Part shown: positions 12,301 to 24,300 of the stretch, piece after piece | How the letters are laid out: each line of letters begins with the position of its first letter | How positions within the stretch are numbered: position 1 is the stretch's first letter | NCBI GenBank assembly: GCA_000727475.1 | Contig: KL647304.1 | Span: 1,737,217-1,801,216, forward strand | Direction: 5' to 3' | DNA length: 64,000 nt | DNA from: Sarcocystis neurona | Lineage: Eukaryota > Apicomplexa > Conoidasida > Eucoccidiorida > Sarcocystidae | Made by a program: the position numbers and the translations under genes | Notes under the pieces: model-generated | What the model was told of the DNA's origin: nothing | The model's input: only the letters and a program-made list of their open reading frames with translations | The model's database searches: none

Positions 12301-15300
12301 GGGGGCAGAAGAGGAGGGCGAAGAAGAGGAACGCGGAACTACTCGCTGCAGTAGTAGTAGTAGCGTCGCGGCCACCGGGAACGGGGGGGGAGGGGGGGAC
12401 AGCAGCACACGGGTGGAGACGGTGGTGAAAGGGGGAGATAGAAAGAAGAGGCGCACGCAGCAGGAGGGGACGGCGCCGAGTTCCTGCTGCGAGGAGGAAA
12501 AAAAGAGAAGGGGAGACGAAAAAGTGCTAAAATCACCCCCCGTAGTAGCGACGGCCCCGCAGCAGCGGAGCAGCAGAAGACCTCCTCCTCTGCGCAGAGA
12601 AACAGGTGTCTCGATAGGGGACTGCTTCAACGCAATATTCTTCTTCACCAACCCCAACTTTGAATTTTGATTCTTTTTCGTATCTCCGACGCTGGACGGA
12701 GTTCTCCTTTTCTTCCTGTGTGTGGGCATGTGTACGAATGTGTCTGTGTATGGGGGTGTTGCTGTCGCGCGGTCAGAAGAAGCCGAGTCACGTGGAACGT
12801 GCACACAAATTGCGGAAAGCTTTCCTTTCTAAAAGGGGGGAATTTAGTTCTGTCTCTCTGTAGAAATACGTGAGAATTTTCTTAACCAGCTAGTTATATG
12901 TATATGTGTGTGTGTGTGTGGGGGGGGGGAGGCGCGCTCGGATGTGGCCGTGGGTGGGGGGCCGGCCGTGGGGGCGTGTGCTGTTTTTTCCTGTCTGTGT
13001 ATGTGTGCGATTTCCCCGTCCACTCTTCTGCCTTCCTTTTTGGAGAAAAACAGCGAAAGGACGGGACAGCAGAAGAAGAAGTCACGAGTCAGACAGAGAA
13101 GATTAGAGAGTCGCACATATGTGTGGAGAAAAAAGGGAGAAAACGAAAATAAAGGAGGAAAAGGGAGAACTCAAAGAAAGGGGGAAACGACTGCGAGGAC
13201 GGGAATGGCAGAAGGGAGGATGATTGACACGAAGAGAAAATGAATGACACAAAGAGAACACCAAAATGACAGGAACAGCAGAAAAATGACAGGAAGAGCA
13301 GAAGAACGACAGGAACAGCAGAAGAATGACAGGAAGAGAAGACGAAGAGTAGACGATTGATAGGAAAAGGACGAAGAGAAGACGATTGATAGGAAGAGAA
13401 CATCAATGACAGGAAGAGAAGAGGAAGAGAAGACGATTGATAGGAAGAGCAGAAGAATGACAGGAACAGCAGAAGAATGGCAGGAAGAGCAGAAGAATGG
13501 CAGGAAGAGAAGAAGAGAAGACGATTGATAGGAAGAGAACACCAATGAGAGGAAGAGTACACGAGGAGAGAATACCATTAAGAGGAAGAGAACAGCAAAT
13601 GACAGGAAAAAACACGAAGAGAACACCAGTGTGAGGGGAAGGGAACACCAAAGTGACAGGAACAGTAGGAAAATGGCAGGAAGAGCAGAAGAATGGCAGG
13701 AAATGAAGACGAAGAGAAGACGATTGATAGGAAAATAGGACGATTGATAGGAAAAGAAGACGATGGACAGGAAGAGGAGAAGAGGAAGTGAACACCAATT
13801 AGGGGAAGAGAAGAAGAAACCCCCTGCAGAGATGTATATCATTTGAATGGGAGGAAGAGGACACGAATGAGAGGAAGCGAAGAATGGAAAGAATCGCAAG
13901 TGTGTATTATTACATTGAGATGCACGGGCAGTTGAAGACCCGGGCGACGCAGAAGTCGCGCGTTCTTCTTGCGGCTGCTTCTCTCTCTCTGTGTAGCCGC
14001 ATGCGGCGCGTGTGTGGGGGCTTGCCAGAGTCTTCCTGCAGACAAAAAATGTTAATATCTTCCCTGTAGAAAGGAGAAGTGTTTGCACGGCTGCGAAGAC
14101 GTGGCAAGAAGTGTGTAGCAGCAGCAGCAGCAGGGCTCTCTCCCACGGGGAAACCAGCGGCAAATACGACTGTCCCCGGGGGAGAGAGACACACGCAACA
14201 GGCAGTGAAGAAGATAACAAGAAGCCAAGAGGAAGAAAAAACGAAGAGAGGAGAAGAAGCCGAGGAAATGAAAACTTCCCCAAGTTGGCGCCTGGATTAG
14301 TCGTCAAGCATTACCTGCACAGCAGCCTCCAAATACACGGCCAACAGGCCCCTGCTCCCCTGCTTCTTCCTGCTTCTCGTGCTGTTGTCATTGCTGCTGT
14401 TGCTGCTGCTGCTCCTCTGCGTCTTGCTGATGCTCTTCTTCCTGTTGCTGCTATTGCTGTCGCTGCTATTGCTGCTGCTGTTGCTACTCCTGCTGTTGCT
14501 ACTCCTGCTGTTGCTACTGCTGCTACTGCTGCCCGTTTTGCTGCTGCTTCTGAGCTCCTTGCTGCTGCTCCTGCTGCCTTCCCTCTTGCTGTCGTTGCTG
14601 CCGCTGTCGTTGCTGCCGCTGCTCTTGCTGCCGCCGCTCTTCCTTTGATTTCCCTCGCCGCGTCTATCTGTTGCGCGCCTGCTGTTGTTCTCCCGCTGCC
14701 CCACGTATTACTCCCCCCCCACTGCTGCTGCTACTCTTGCTGCCCTCGCACAGCTCTTCGTCCTCTCCTTCCTTTCCTCTTCTCCCTGTCTCTCTGTCGC
14801 TTTCTTTTCGCTTTCTGTCTTATTTTCTCTTGTCCTTCTATTCCCCTTCATGTCTGCGCGCATTATCTCGTTTGTTTGGTCCCCCTGTCTTCCCCGCTAT
14901 GCGTCCTCAACAGCACCCCTCTTCGCTCTGTCAACCGGCCGGTCTCTCCTCCTTTTTTCTTCTGTTTTTTCAGGATGTCCCCGCGACGCTGGAATCGTTA
15001 AGACACGCAGGTATACGAATATGGATGTTAACCGGCGACAAAGTAGAAACGGCGATATGCGTCGCAGTTTCTGCGGGGCTGAAGGCGAGGCAACATGCGA
15101 TTACTGTTCTCTCGAGCAAGGAAGATCGCACCCCTTCGCAGGTAAGACAAATCAAAAAAATGTCACACACAAGTCGGTATAACCATGTAGCTGCTTTTCT
15201 CTCTCTCTTCCTCTCTCTATACATATATGCATGCATATATATGTCGGAGTTTCTGCGGGGCTGAGGGCAAGGCAACGCATGCGATTGCTACTCTCTTTAT

Positions 15301-18300
15301 TAGCAAGGGAGATCGCACCTTATTGCCGGTATTAAAGATAAGGCACGAAAAGAGAAAATTAATACTCAGACAAGGCGACTCTCTCCTGTGTTCCTTTCTC
15401 TTCCTTTTTTTCTCTCTGCCTCGTCTTTCTCTCTTTTTGCGCGGGTTTTATAAATTCACCCGTACTACACACACACATAGAGATACACAAACAAACATAT
15501 ATATACGCAGAGAGAGAAAAAGAGGGGAAGAAAGAAGAGGAGGGAAAGCAAAGAGAGGAGGAGAGAACACAGTGATAAAAAAATAATTTACCTAATTGTT
15601 AAATTCAACATGGGGAGAGAAAGACACACATATACATATATATATGTACATATAGATATAGGTGTGGATTTATATACATGTATAGATATGTAGATATATA
15701 CATATGTAGATATATATAGATATGTACACATGAAGATATGTAGATATATTAATATATATATATCTATGTAGACATGAAGATGTGTAGATATATTAATATA
15801 TAGATGTATAGATATATATATATATAGATAGATATGTAGACATGAAGATGTGTAGATATATGGGTGTGTAGATATATAGATACAGCCATATATATATATA
15901 TAGAGAGAGAGACAGATATATATATATATGTATAGGTATAGGTATACGGGTTTACATATATAAGTATAGTGTAGATATATGGGTGTGTAGATATATAGAT
16001 ACAGCCATATATATATAGAGAGATATATATATATATAGGTATAGGTATACGGGTTTAGATATATAAGTATAAATATGTAGATATATAGAAATACAGATGT
16101 GTAGATATATAAAGTTAAAAAATAGAGATACACAGATATCCATATACAGCTATAGATATACATTGATACAGATAAATACATATCGATGCATACATTGACC
16201 TATATATAGAGAGAGAGAGAGGTGGATAGATAAATAGATATATAGGTACACATATATATATATACACGGTACACATATATATATATACACGTGTAGGTAG
16301 ATATAAATAGATAGATAAATACGTGTGTACATAGCCATCTGTATATATGTGTGTGGATAGACAGACATAGATACATATTCATGTATGTATAGATACAGAT
16401 AGACGTATATCGTTGGATAAGCAGAGGTCTACACATGCGGATGAAGAGACATATATACGCCTGCATGTATAATATATATAGTTGTTAGTGTATATATGTT
16501 GACACAAGTTAATATGTCTGTGTATGTTTACATAAATACAGGCATAGAGACACATACATGCATATGTATGAATATATGGAAATATAAATATTCATAAATA
16601 TATATTCGACGGTCTATTAGCAGGTGCTGTGCTGCGAGCCAGGCAGATGGATGTGTAGATTAACTTATATATGTATAGGGGCACATAGAGATATAGATAG
16701 AGACACGATGGACTGCTATACATGTAAATAGAAGCACATACTCATATACATACATATATAGAGAGAGAGACGGATATACGGATAGAGACAGATAGAGAGA
16801 AGAGACTCTGATATATGTAAAAATATATATATTTATATTTGTATGTACATAAAGAGAGACAGACAGAGGTAGATAAAGACGGAGAGAGATAGGGAGATAC
16901 ATCCGCGCACACAAGTATATACATATATATATGTATATGTATATATATATATGTATGTATATGTATATAGAGAGAGAGACACATAGAGAGAGAGATAGAG
17001 AAACATACAAACATGAAAATATATGTATATGTATATAGATAGATGAATTCGTGTACATACATATACGTATATGTATATATATATATAGACAGATAGATAA
17101 ATAGATAGATATAGAGAGAGAGGGAGAGAGATAGAAAGAGGTAGTGATATACATGTAGGTCGATAGGACTCTGCATACACGTATATATATATGTATATTA
17201 CATATGTACATAGAGAGAGACACAGATATGTATGTAAATATAACTATATACATATAGATAGTTGTATGCACATATATATATATGTATGTATATATTTGTA
17301 CAGACAAGGAAGTGTGTATATGTGTGTGTACATAAATATACACAGAAACGTATCTACGTAGCCGACGGAGATATACGGCTTTATGCGTGTATATCGAAGA
17401 ATGCAAGAAGTTCCCTACTACTTCTGTTGCTGTTGAGACGGGCGCATGTGGCCAAGAAGAAGAAAAGGAGACGTGGAGGCCATCCGTGTGCGACGCATCT
17501 ACATGTTGCCTGCGTGGAGTGATATTCTGCAGCGCAGAGAAGAATGGAAACGAAGAGAAAGAGACGCAAGAAGAAGAAGAGAAGTGTTTCGGCGTACTTT
17601 GTGCGTCTCCGCATTCGTGACTCTTCTACGACTTGAGAAACATCCACGTGCTAGTTCTCTTCTTCTCATTATATATATATATGGATGTCCCTGTTTATAT
17701 ATATATATGTGTATTTCTGTATATATATATGTATATGTGGGGTTGCTCTCCTGCTGTTGTCGCTGGTGTTGGTGCTGCTGCTGTGCTGCTGCTGCTGGTG
17801 TTGGTGCTGCTGCTGGTGGTGGTGCGGCTGCTGCTGATGCGCAGACGCAGGAGGCGCTGGAGCGGTTTGCGATGGGACCGGCGGAGAGCGTGCTGGTGGT
17901 GGACGGGCGCGTTCTTGCATGCGCACTGCAGCACTTTTCTCTCTATTTTCTTCGCGTTGCTGCGCAAGCTCCGGCGGTTATCTGCTGCCGGTGCTCGCCG
18001 ACGCAGAAGGCGGAGGTGGTGCGCCTGCTCAAGACGCTCGCCGGGAGACGGACCTGCGCGATCGGAGACGGCGGGAATGATGTCTCCATGATTCAAGCTG
18101 CAGTAGGAGACGCCCACCCCCGCATACGTAAAAGAGATGCGTGGCGAAATATACACGTACACGCATGCATACAGGAGACAGGAGACAGAAATACACACAC
18201 ACACATATATAGCTGAAGACAGAAGGCAGATACATATATATTTGAAGACACAAGGCAGAAACCATACATGTATACATATATAATATGAAGACAGAAGGCA

Positions 18301-21300
18301 GAAACACATACATGTATACATATATGTTTGAAGACAGAAGACAGAGGCACACACACATATACATATATATATAATATGAAGACAGAAGGCAGAAACACAA
18401 ACATGTATATACACGTATATACGAAGACAGAAGACCAAAACACATATATATATATATATTTGTGATCGATTTCTGCTGCGGAAGAGACAGAGGGCGTCAA
18501 CACACAGAGAGGAGAGCGCGTGCTTTTGAAGTGTTTCTGCGTTGGCAAAAAGGTGTACGAGTCCGTGTTTAAATCTCCACTTTTTCGTCCGCTGATCGAT
18601 GTCCACAGAAAGAGAAGCGGAAGAAAAAAGAGAAGAAGAAAATGTCCTCCTTCTCTCTGTGTTGTCCCTGCATATGTAGGCGTGGGGCCGAAGACCCTCC
18701 CTGCGCGTGTGTCTACAGATGCGTGAATCTCCTTAAAATGATATTTCATGGGGGGAGGGCAGCAGCACAAGCCAGCGAGGGCGAAGAAGACGGGGAAGGA
18801 GATGGGGAGGGGGAAAGGGGGGAAAAGGACGTGTTTATTTGTCTGTAGAAAAAAAAGAAAAACCTACCCTGTGTTTGTGTGTGTGTGTGTGTGTGGCTTG
18901 CGCGAGGCGTCTTTAATGTGTCGGTATTTCTCTCATCCTTCGTCTACACATACACATGCGCATATGTACACACACATACATATATATATATATGTGTGTA
19001 TATCTTTTACATGTATAAACATATGCATATATGGTATGTATATACGCATGTATCTGTATAGATACACCTCTATTCTAACATGTATACACATATATGCTTA
19101 TATGTATGTACATGCATATATATGTCTATATACACCTATATTGTTACATGTATATACATATATATGCATGTAACAATAAAAAAAGTATGTATATGCGTAC
19201 GTCAGCATATCTCTCTATATATGTTTGTATATGTGTGTGTGTATACACCAATGAGGACATGTATACACCCCTTCTCCACAGATACATTTTTGAATATGTG
19301 TGTATATCTACCCGTATGCGTATATATGTATGACTATATATATATGTATCGATTGACGTATATTCATACATATATACATACAGACGGATGCACAGACACA
19401 AATAATAGATACACATGTGTGTGCATATCCATTCTTCTATGACTTTCTCTCTCTCATTCTCTCCCGCTCTTTCTCTCTACGTATACATATATATATGTAT
19501 ATGTATATAAAGATATATTGACGTACGTACATATATATATATGTGTGTACTCACATACTTTTGTGGTTTTTTCTCCCCCTCTCTTTCTCTTCCTCTCTTT
19601 TCCTCTCTGTCTCCCTCGATATATACACATAGGGATGTTGACGTATATATATATATTTGCACAGACAGACATCCAGACAGAAGCATGTAACCACACCTCT
19701 ATATATATGTGTGTGTGTCTATGCGTATTTGTGTCTTTTTCTGTCTGCGTCTCTCTCTATTTAAATGGACCCTATACATATATATATACACAGAGACATC
19801 CAGCCACAGGAATGTATATACATATGTGAAGATTTTTTTCTCTGTCTTTCTGTCTCTTTGTGTGTGTATTGCACACACGCACATATACGTAGCGTCTTCT
19901 TGAATAGAAATCTCAGATTTTCTCTCTTTTTGTTGAAGGAGCTCTTCAGGAGGAAGGGACGACGAGTGTGTATCGGCGAAAGCATCACCTGCGGATGTTT
20001 GCTGCTGCAGCTCCTTCTCTCTTCTCGACACGGAGACGCAACACGCCTAACTGCTGCTGCTGCTTTCTCGTTTTCCGCCTTCCTGCTCTGCACTCCGCCA
20101 ATTTGTCTTTTTGCTTCTTTTCTTCTTCTTTTTGACTTTTCTCTTCGGCACACGCGCGCACCCGCGGCAGGACGTGGGGGTGGGCATTGCAGGGAAAGAA
20201 GGAAGGCAGGCATCTCTTGCAGCAGACTACAGCATCACGCAATTCTGTTTTCTGCGTCGGCTGCTTCTGTGGCATGGGAGGAACGCGTACCAGCGGAGTG
20301 CGAAGCTCGCGCAGTTTGTTATTCACCGCGGACTAATTATCGCCTTTATTCAAGTTATTTTCTCCGCCATCTTCTACTTCATCCCGCTTGCCATCTTCCA
20401 AGTCAGAAAAAAAAACGCTCTTCAGCACCTCTTCGTCTTCTTCTCTTCTCCGTGCTCTTCTTCTTCGTCGTCATCTTCTTCGTATTCTTCCCTTTCTTCG
20501 CCTTCCTTTTCTTCATCTTCATCTTCCTCGTCTTCTCCTTATTCGTCTTCTTCTCCTCTTCTTCTTCTCTTTGTGCTTCCCCTCCGCATTCTCCACTTTT
20601 TTTATCTTCTTCTGCTTCTTCTCTGTTTTTTTCTCTTCATCCCTTCCGTTGCTTTTCTTCGCGTTTTTCTTCCCCTGCTGTTCTCTTCCCTGTTTTCCTC
20701 TTCTTCCCCTTCTTCTCCCTCGCCGTCGCTTGTGCTGCTCCGTTCCCATCTTCTTCGGTTTTTCCCCCTTTTCTCCGTCTTCGCCTTCTCTTCTTCTCAT
20801 GTGCGTCTCTTTTTTTGCCGCGGCAGTCTCGATACAAGAACTTCTCCTCTTTTCTGCTTTCTTCTTATTCCATCTGTCGCAGCGGCGGTGGGTGTCTGTT
20901 TTATCTCGCACTCGTCCTCTTTTTCTCTCTGTTGTTGCTGTTCTCTCTCTTTTCCTTTCAAGTGGCTTCTGTCCCTATTTCTCTCCTCTGCTGACGTACG
21001 TCAACATCTTCCTTTACAGGAAGAGCTGTTGCTGCGCCAGCGGGAAATTATGAAAAACAGAAAACGTCTTCTTTTCTTTGCTTGGCTGCAGTCTCGAGAC
21101 TTGCGTCGTCCCCCCCTTTCCCCACGTATGCCGTGGGCGCACATACACACTCATACATGCACATGTGGCTCTCTGTCTTTTTCTTCGAAGAAAAACACCG
21201 GGAACTGCAGGAGTCGCCATTTTCTTCTGTTCCCTTTTTTCTCAAATGACGCGCCACGCTTGCATTTCTTTGCTGCCTTTCCTGCGTCTGCGCATGTGCG

Positions 21301-24300
21301 AGCGAGCCTTTGCTGCCCCTCCTGCAGTTCCTCTTGCGCTACACGCATGCCTTCGCTTTCCTTCGAGCTCATTCGCCGCTTTTTTTTGCGCATCCATACA
21401 TGCCACACATGCATGCCGCACACGCGTGCCATCCACGCATGCCAGACGGTCAAAAAAGTTGTTTCTCTCTCTTCGACTCGCAATTCTTTTTTTTCCTCTT
21501 CTCGACAAATGAAGACGGCTGCTGCTGCTTGTAGTGTCGACTGCTCTGCTCGAGAGATGCTCCGATGTGCTGCAGACTCCACGCGAAGCAGCCGTGCTGC
21601 GCGTTGCGGGTACGACGCATGCAACGCCCGTCGACATTCCTATTTTCCTCTTCAAAAAAAGCGCGTGTTTACACATATCTGCAAAACGGGAAACCCGTGT
21701 TGTGACCTTCTGCTGCGGTGTACGTCCACTGCGCGTCCGTACACAGCTATGTATATTCTGTGTTCTAATTTTAAGGGCACCCGTTTCTCCCATTCTCTTT
21801 ATTTCCTTCTTTTATCCCAATGTGTGGTCGAGACAGTTGCTGTGGATTTTCGTATACTTCTAGCTGGCACTTGTTGCCTTCGTCAGATAACGGACGCGCA
21901 GCCTTCCACTGTAGAAACACTTTTTCTTTTTGCAAGGGTCGCCTCTTCTTCGATACGTGCCCAGGGCGTTCTTTTCAATCTTTACGTAGACATCCTTGGA
22001 TGCGCTAGCTGATGTGTGTCTTGCCTTGCATCTAGCAGGTGTCTATTTGTATGTTTGTGGACATGTACGTATATATGAACGGTTGGGCGTGTATGTATAT
22101 GGATATATATATATATATATATGTATACACATGTATATGTGTGTGTGTGTGTGTGTCTGTATACGTCTACGTGTGTATATTGTAGAAGGGTAAAGAACTG
22201 TATGTAGTAGAAGAAAGAGGCATACCCCAAGGCTGTTACTACTCTCAAAGAAGAGACACCGAGCTTTTTTTTTCTCCTCAGAAAAGTAAAACGGCTGAAT
22301 ATCTTCTTTGTTGCCCATGATGAGACTGAGACAGAGTTTTTCCTGGTTCTCTTTTAATACCGTTTCAACAGGAAAAAAGTTCGTGCACGTGTATCGCGGG
22401 GACCTGCTGCATGCGCTTTTTATCTTCAGGGCTGGCTTCAAGTTGGGTACGCCACCTACTACACCATGGCGCCGGTCTTTTCTCTCGTATTGGACGTGGA
22501 GCTGCGCGAGGAAATTGTTTTTATGTTCCCAGAGTTGTATCAGTCGTTGAAATCTGGCAGAATTCTTAGCGTCAAAACGTTCTTCGGCTGGGTGTGGACG
22601 TCCATCTATCAGGTAATCGTATCGCGTTCTATCTTCCTGCCCCTTCTCGCTTCGTCGCCGTCTCTCTGCAGAAGTCTGGACACGCAGGCGTATAAACAGA
22701 CAGAAAGCACTTCTCCCTGAACGGGATACGCACGCATAGAACGGCGCAGAAAGAGAGGGAATAGAGATGGATGTGGACACCGGGGCGCGGGGGACGTAGA
22801 ATGTGTGATACGTGTTGTACGTGTAGTGCAGTGTGCTCAACGTACGGTGGAATGCGGTGCACACACAGTGTAACGGGGTGTACATACACTGCAGTGCGGT
22901 GCACGTACAGGGCAATCGGGTGAACGTACAGTGCGGTGCGACGTACACACACGGTAATGCGGTGTACCGTCAGCGGAAGCTAATGTCCTGTACACGCAGT
23001 GTAATGTGGTGTACGTACAGGGTAATGCGGTGTGCATACAGCTTAATGCGGTGTACGTACAGTGTAATGCGGTGTGCATACACCGTAGTGCGGTGTACGT
23101 ACAGTGTAATGCGGTGTGCATACAGCTTAATGCGGTGTACGTACAGCTTAATGCGGTGTACGTACAGCGTAGTGCGGTGTATGTACAGCGTGATGCGGTG
23201 TGTGTGGAGTTTCACTCCCTCTTTCTGTCTTTCTCTCTGTCTACAGATGTCCATTACAGAGAAAAATTTGTATATGTATACATATATATATGTGCGTACT
23301 TCTGAAAGCCGGTCATTGCTTGTTTCTCGCTTATTAATCTGGCAGGAAAAGGACTCGGCTTTTTGTATATATGTGTAGGTCTGCATAGCGACATCAGATC
23401 CATGTACAGCTGTGGGCTGATTTCAAGTGTAAATACATCCATAACATTATGTGTAAATATATATTATCGTCGGATATATATATATATATATATATGTATC
23501 TATATATGGGCGTGCATCTCTACGTATAGGTGTGCACGCGAATGTCTGGCGGGGACTTTTCTTTATTGTAAAATGTATGCTTAGTCAATTTATATGCACG
23601 TCACTTTTCCTCTAAATGTATATGAATTCTATATTTCTTTTGTCATTATACATTCTTTCCCTTCTTTACTCTCTCTCTCTCTCTATACATATATATGTAC
23701 ATACATGTTCGTACGTGTAGATACATATATGCTTATACGTGATCTTCGAAGAAATTTATCCACATATATATATACGTACATAATATGTATCCACATATAT
23801 ATGTATACATACCCGTGTAATGTGCGTGTGCATATATGTGCGTATGTGTTATTTTGTTAGACGTATAAACATAAGCTTACGCATATACGTGTACGTATAT
23901 CTATTTACGTGTGTGTATATATGTGTATGCGGCGTGTCTGGCGTTTCTTTATGTACATATGCTTATCTTTATATATATATGTATATACAAGTTTTTAAGT
24001 ATATGCCTTTTTATGTGTTGTTCGTCTCTCCGACCGTCCCTTTCTGTTTCTCTTTTGATTCGAATATATCTGCGTGGATGGCTCTCTCTTATCATTTTTT
24101 TGTGTTGGCGTCGTTTTATATTTTTTTGCCACTATATTTGTGTGTTTGTGTGAACAACTCTAGAGGAGATTTGCCTGTGTTTTGGCATTTCTGTCTACAT
24201 CTCTTCGATACGTTTATGCCGGTATCGGATATTTTTCTTCTTCTTTTTCCTTCTCGTCTTCTTTTCCCTCCTCATGCGCGTTTGTGTCTTCTCTCTCGCT

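Larger units (their letters stand above)
12137..14973 (+). other. Flippase intron 6
   Basis: A 2837-bp intron with a purine-rich first part (12137-12600), a purine minisatellite (13221-13880), a CTG block (14375-14745) and a pyrimidine tract up to the TTTTTTCAG acceptor. Confidence 0.8.

Noticed and set aside
11482..12804. 440-codon minus-strand frame
   Set aside because: It is antisense to flippase exon 6, which has clear family similarity on the plus strand.
20111..22012. 633-codon open frame on the plus strand
   Set aside because: It overlaps flippase exon 9 in part, but most of it is intronic T/C-rich sequence that lacks stop codons; the flippase alignment jumps from 20401 to 22430.
22043..22948. 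301-codon minus-strand frame rich in Cys/Thr/His
   Set aside because: Antisense to exon 10 and to the 20-bp tandem array; repeat-driven composition.
22828..23212. CRISPR-like array
   Set aside because: Units are contiguous 20-bp tandem repeats without unique spacers, in an intron of a eukaryotic gene.
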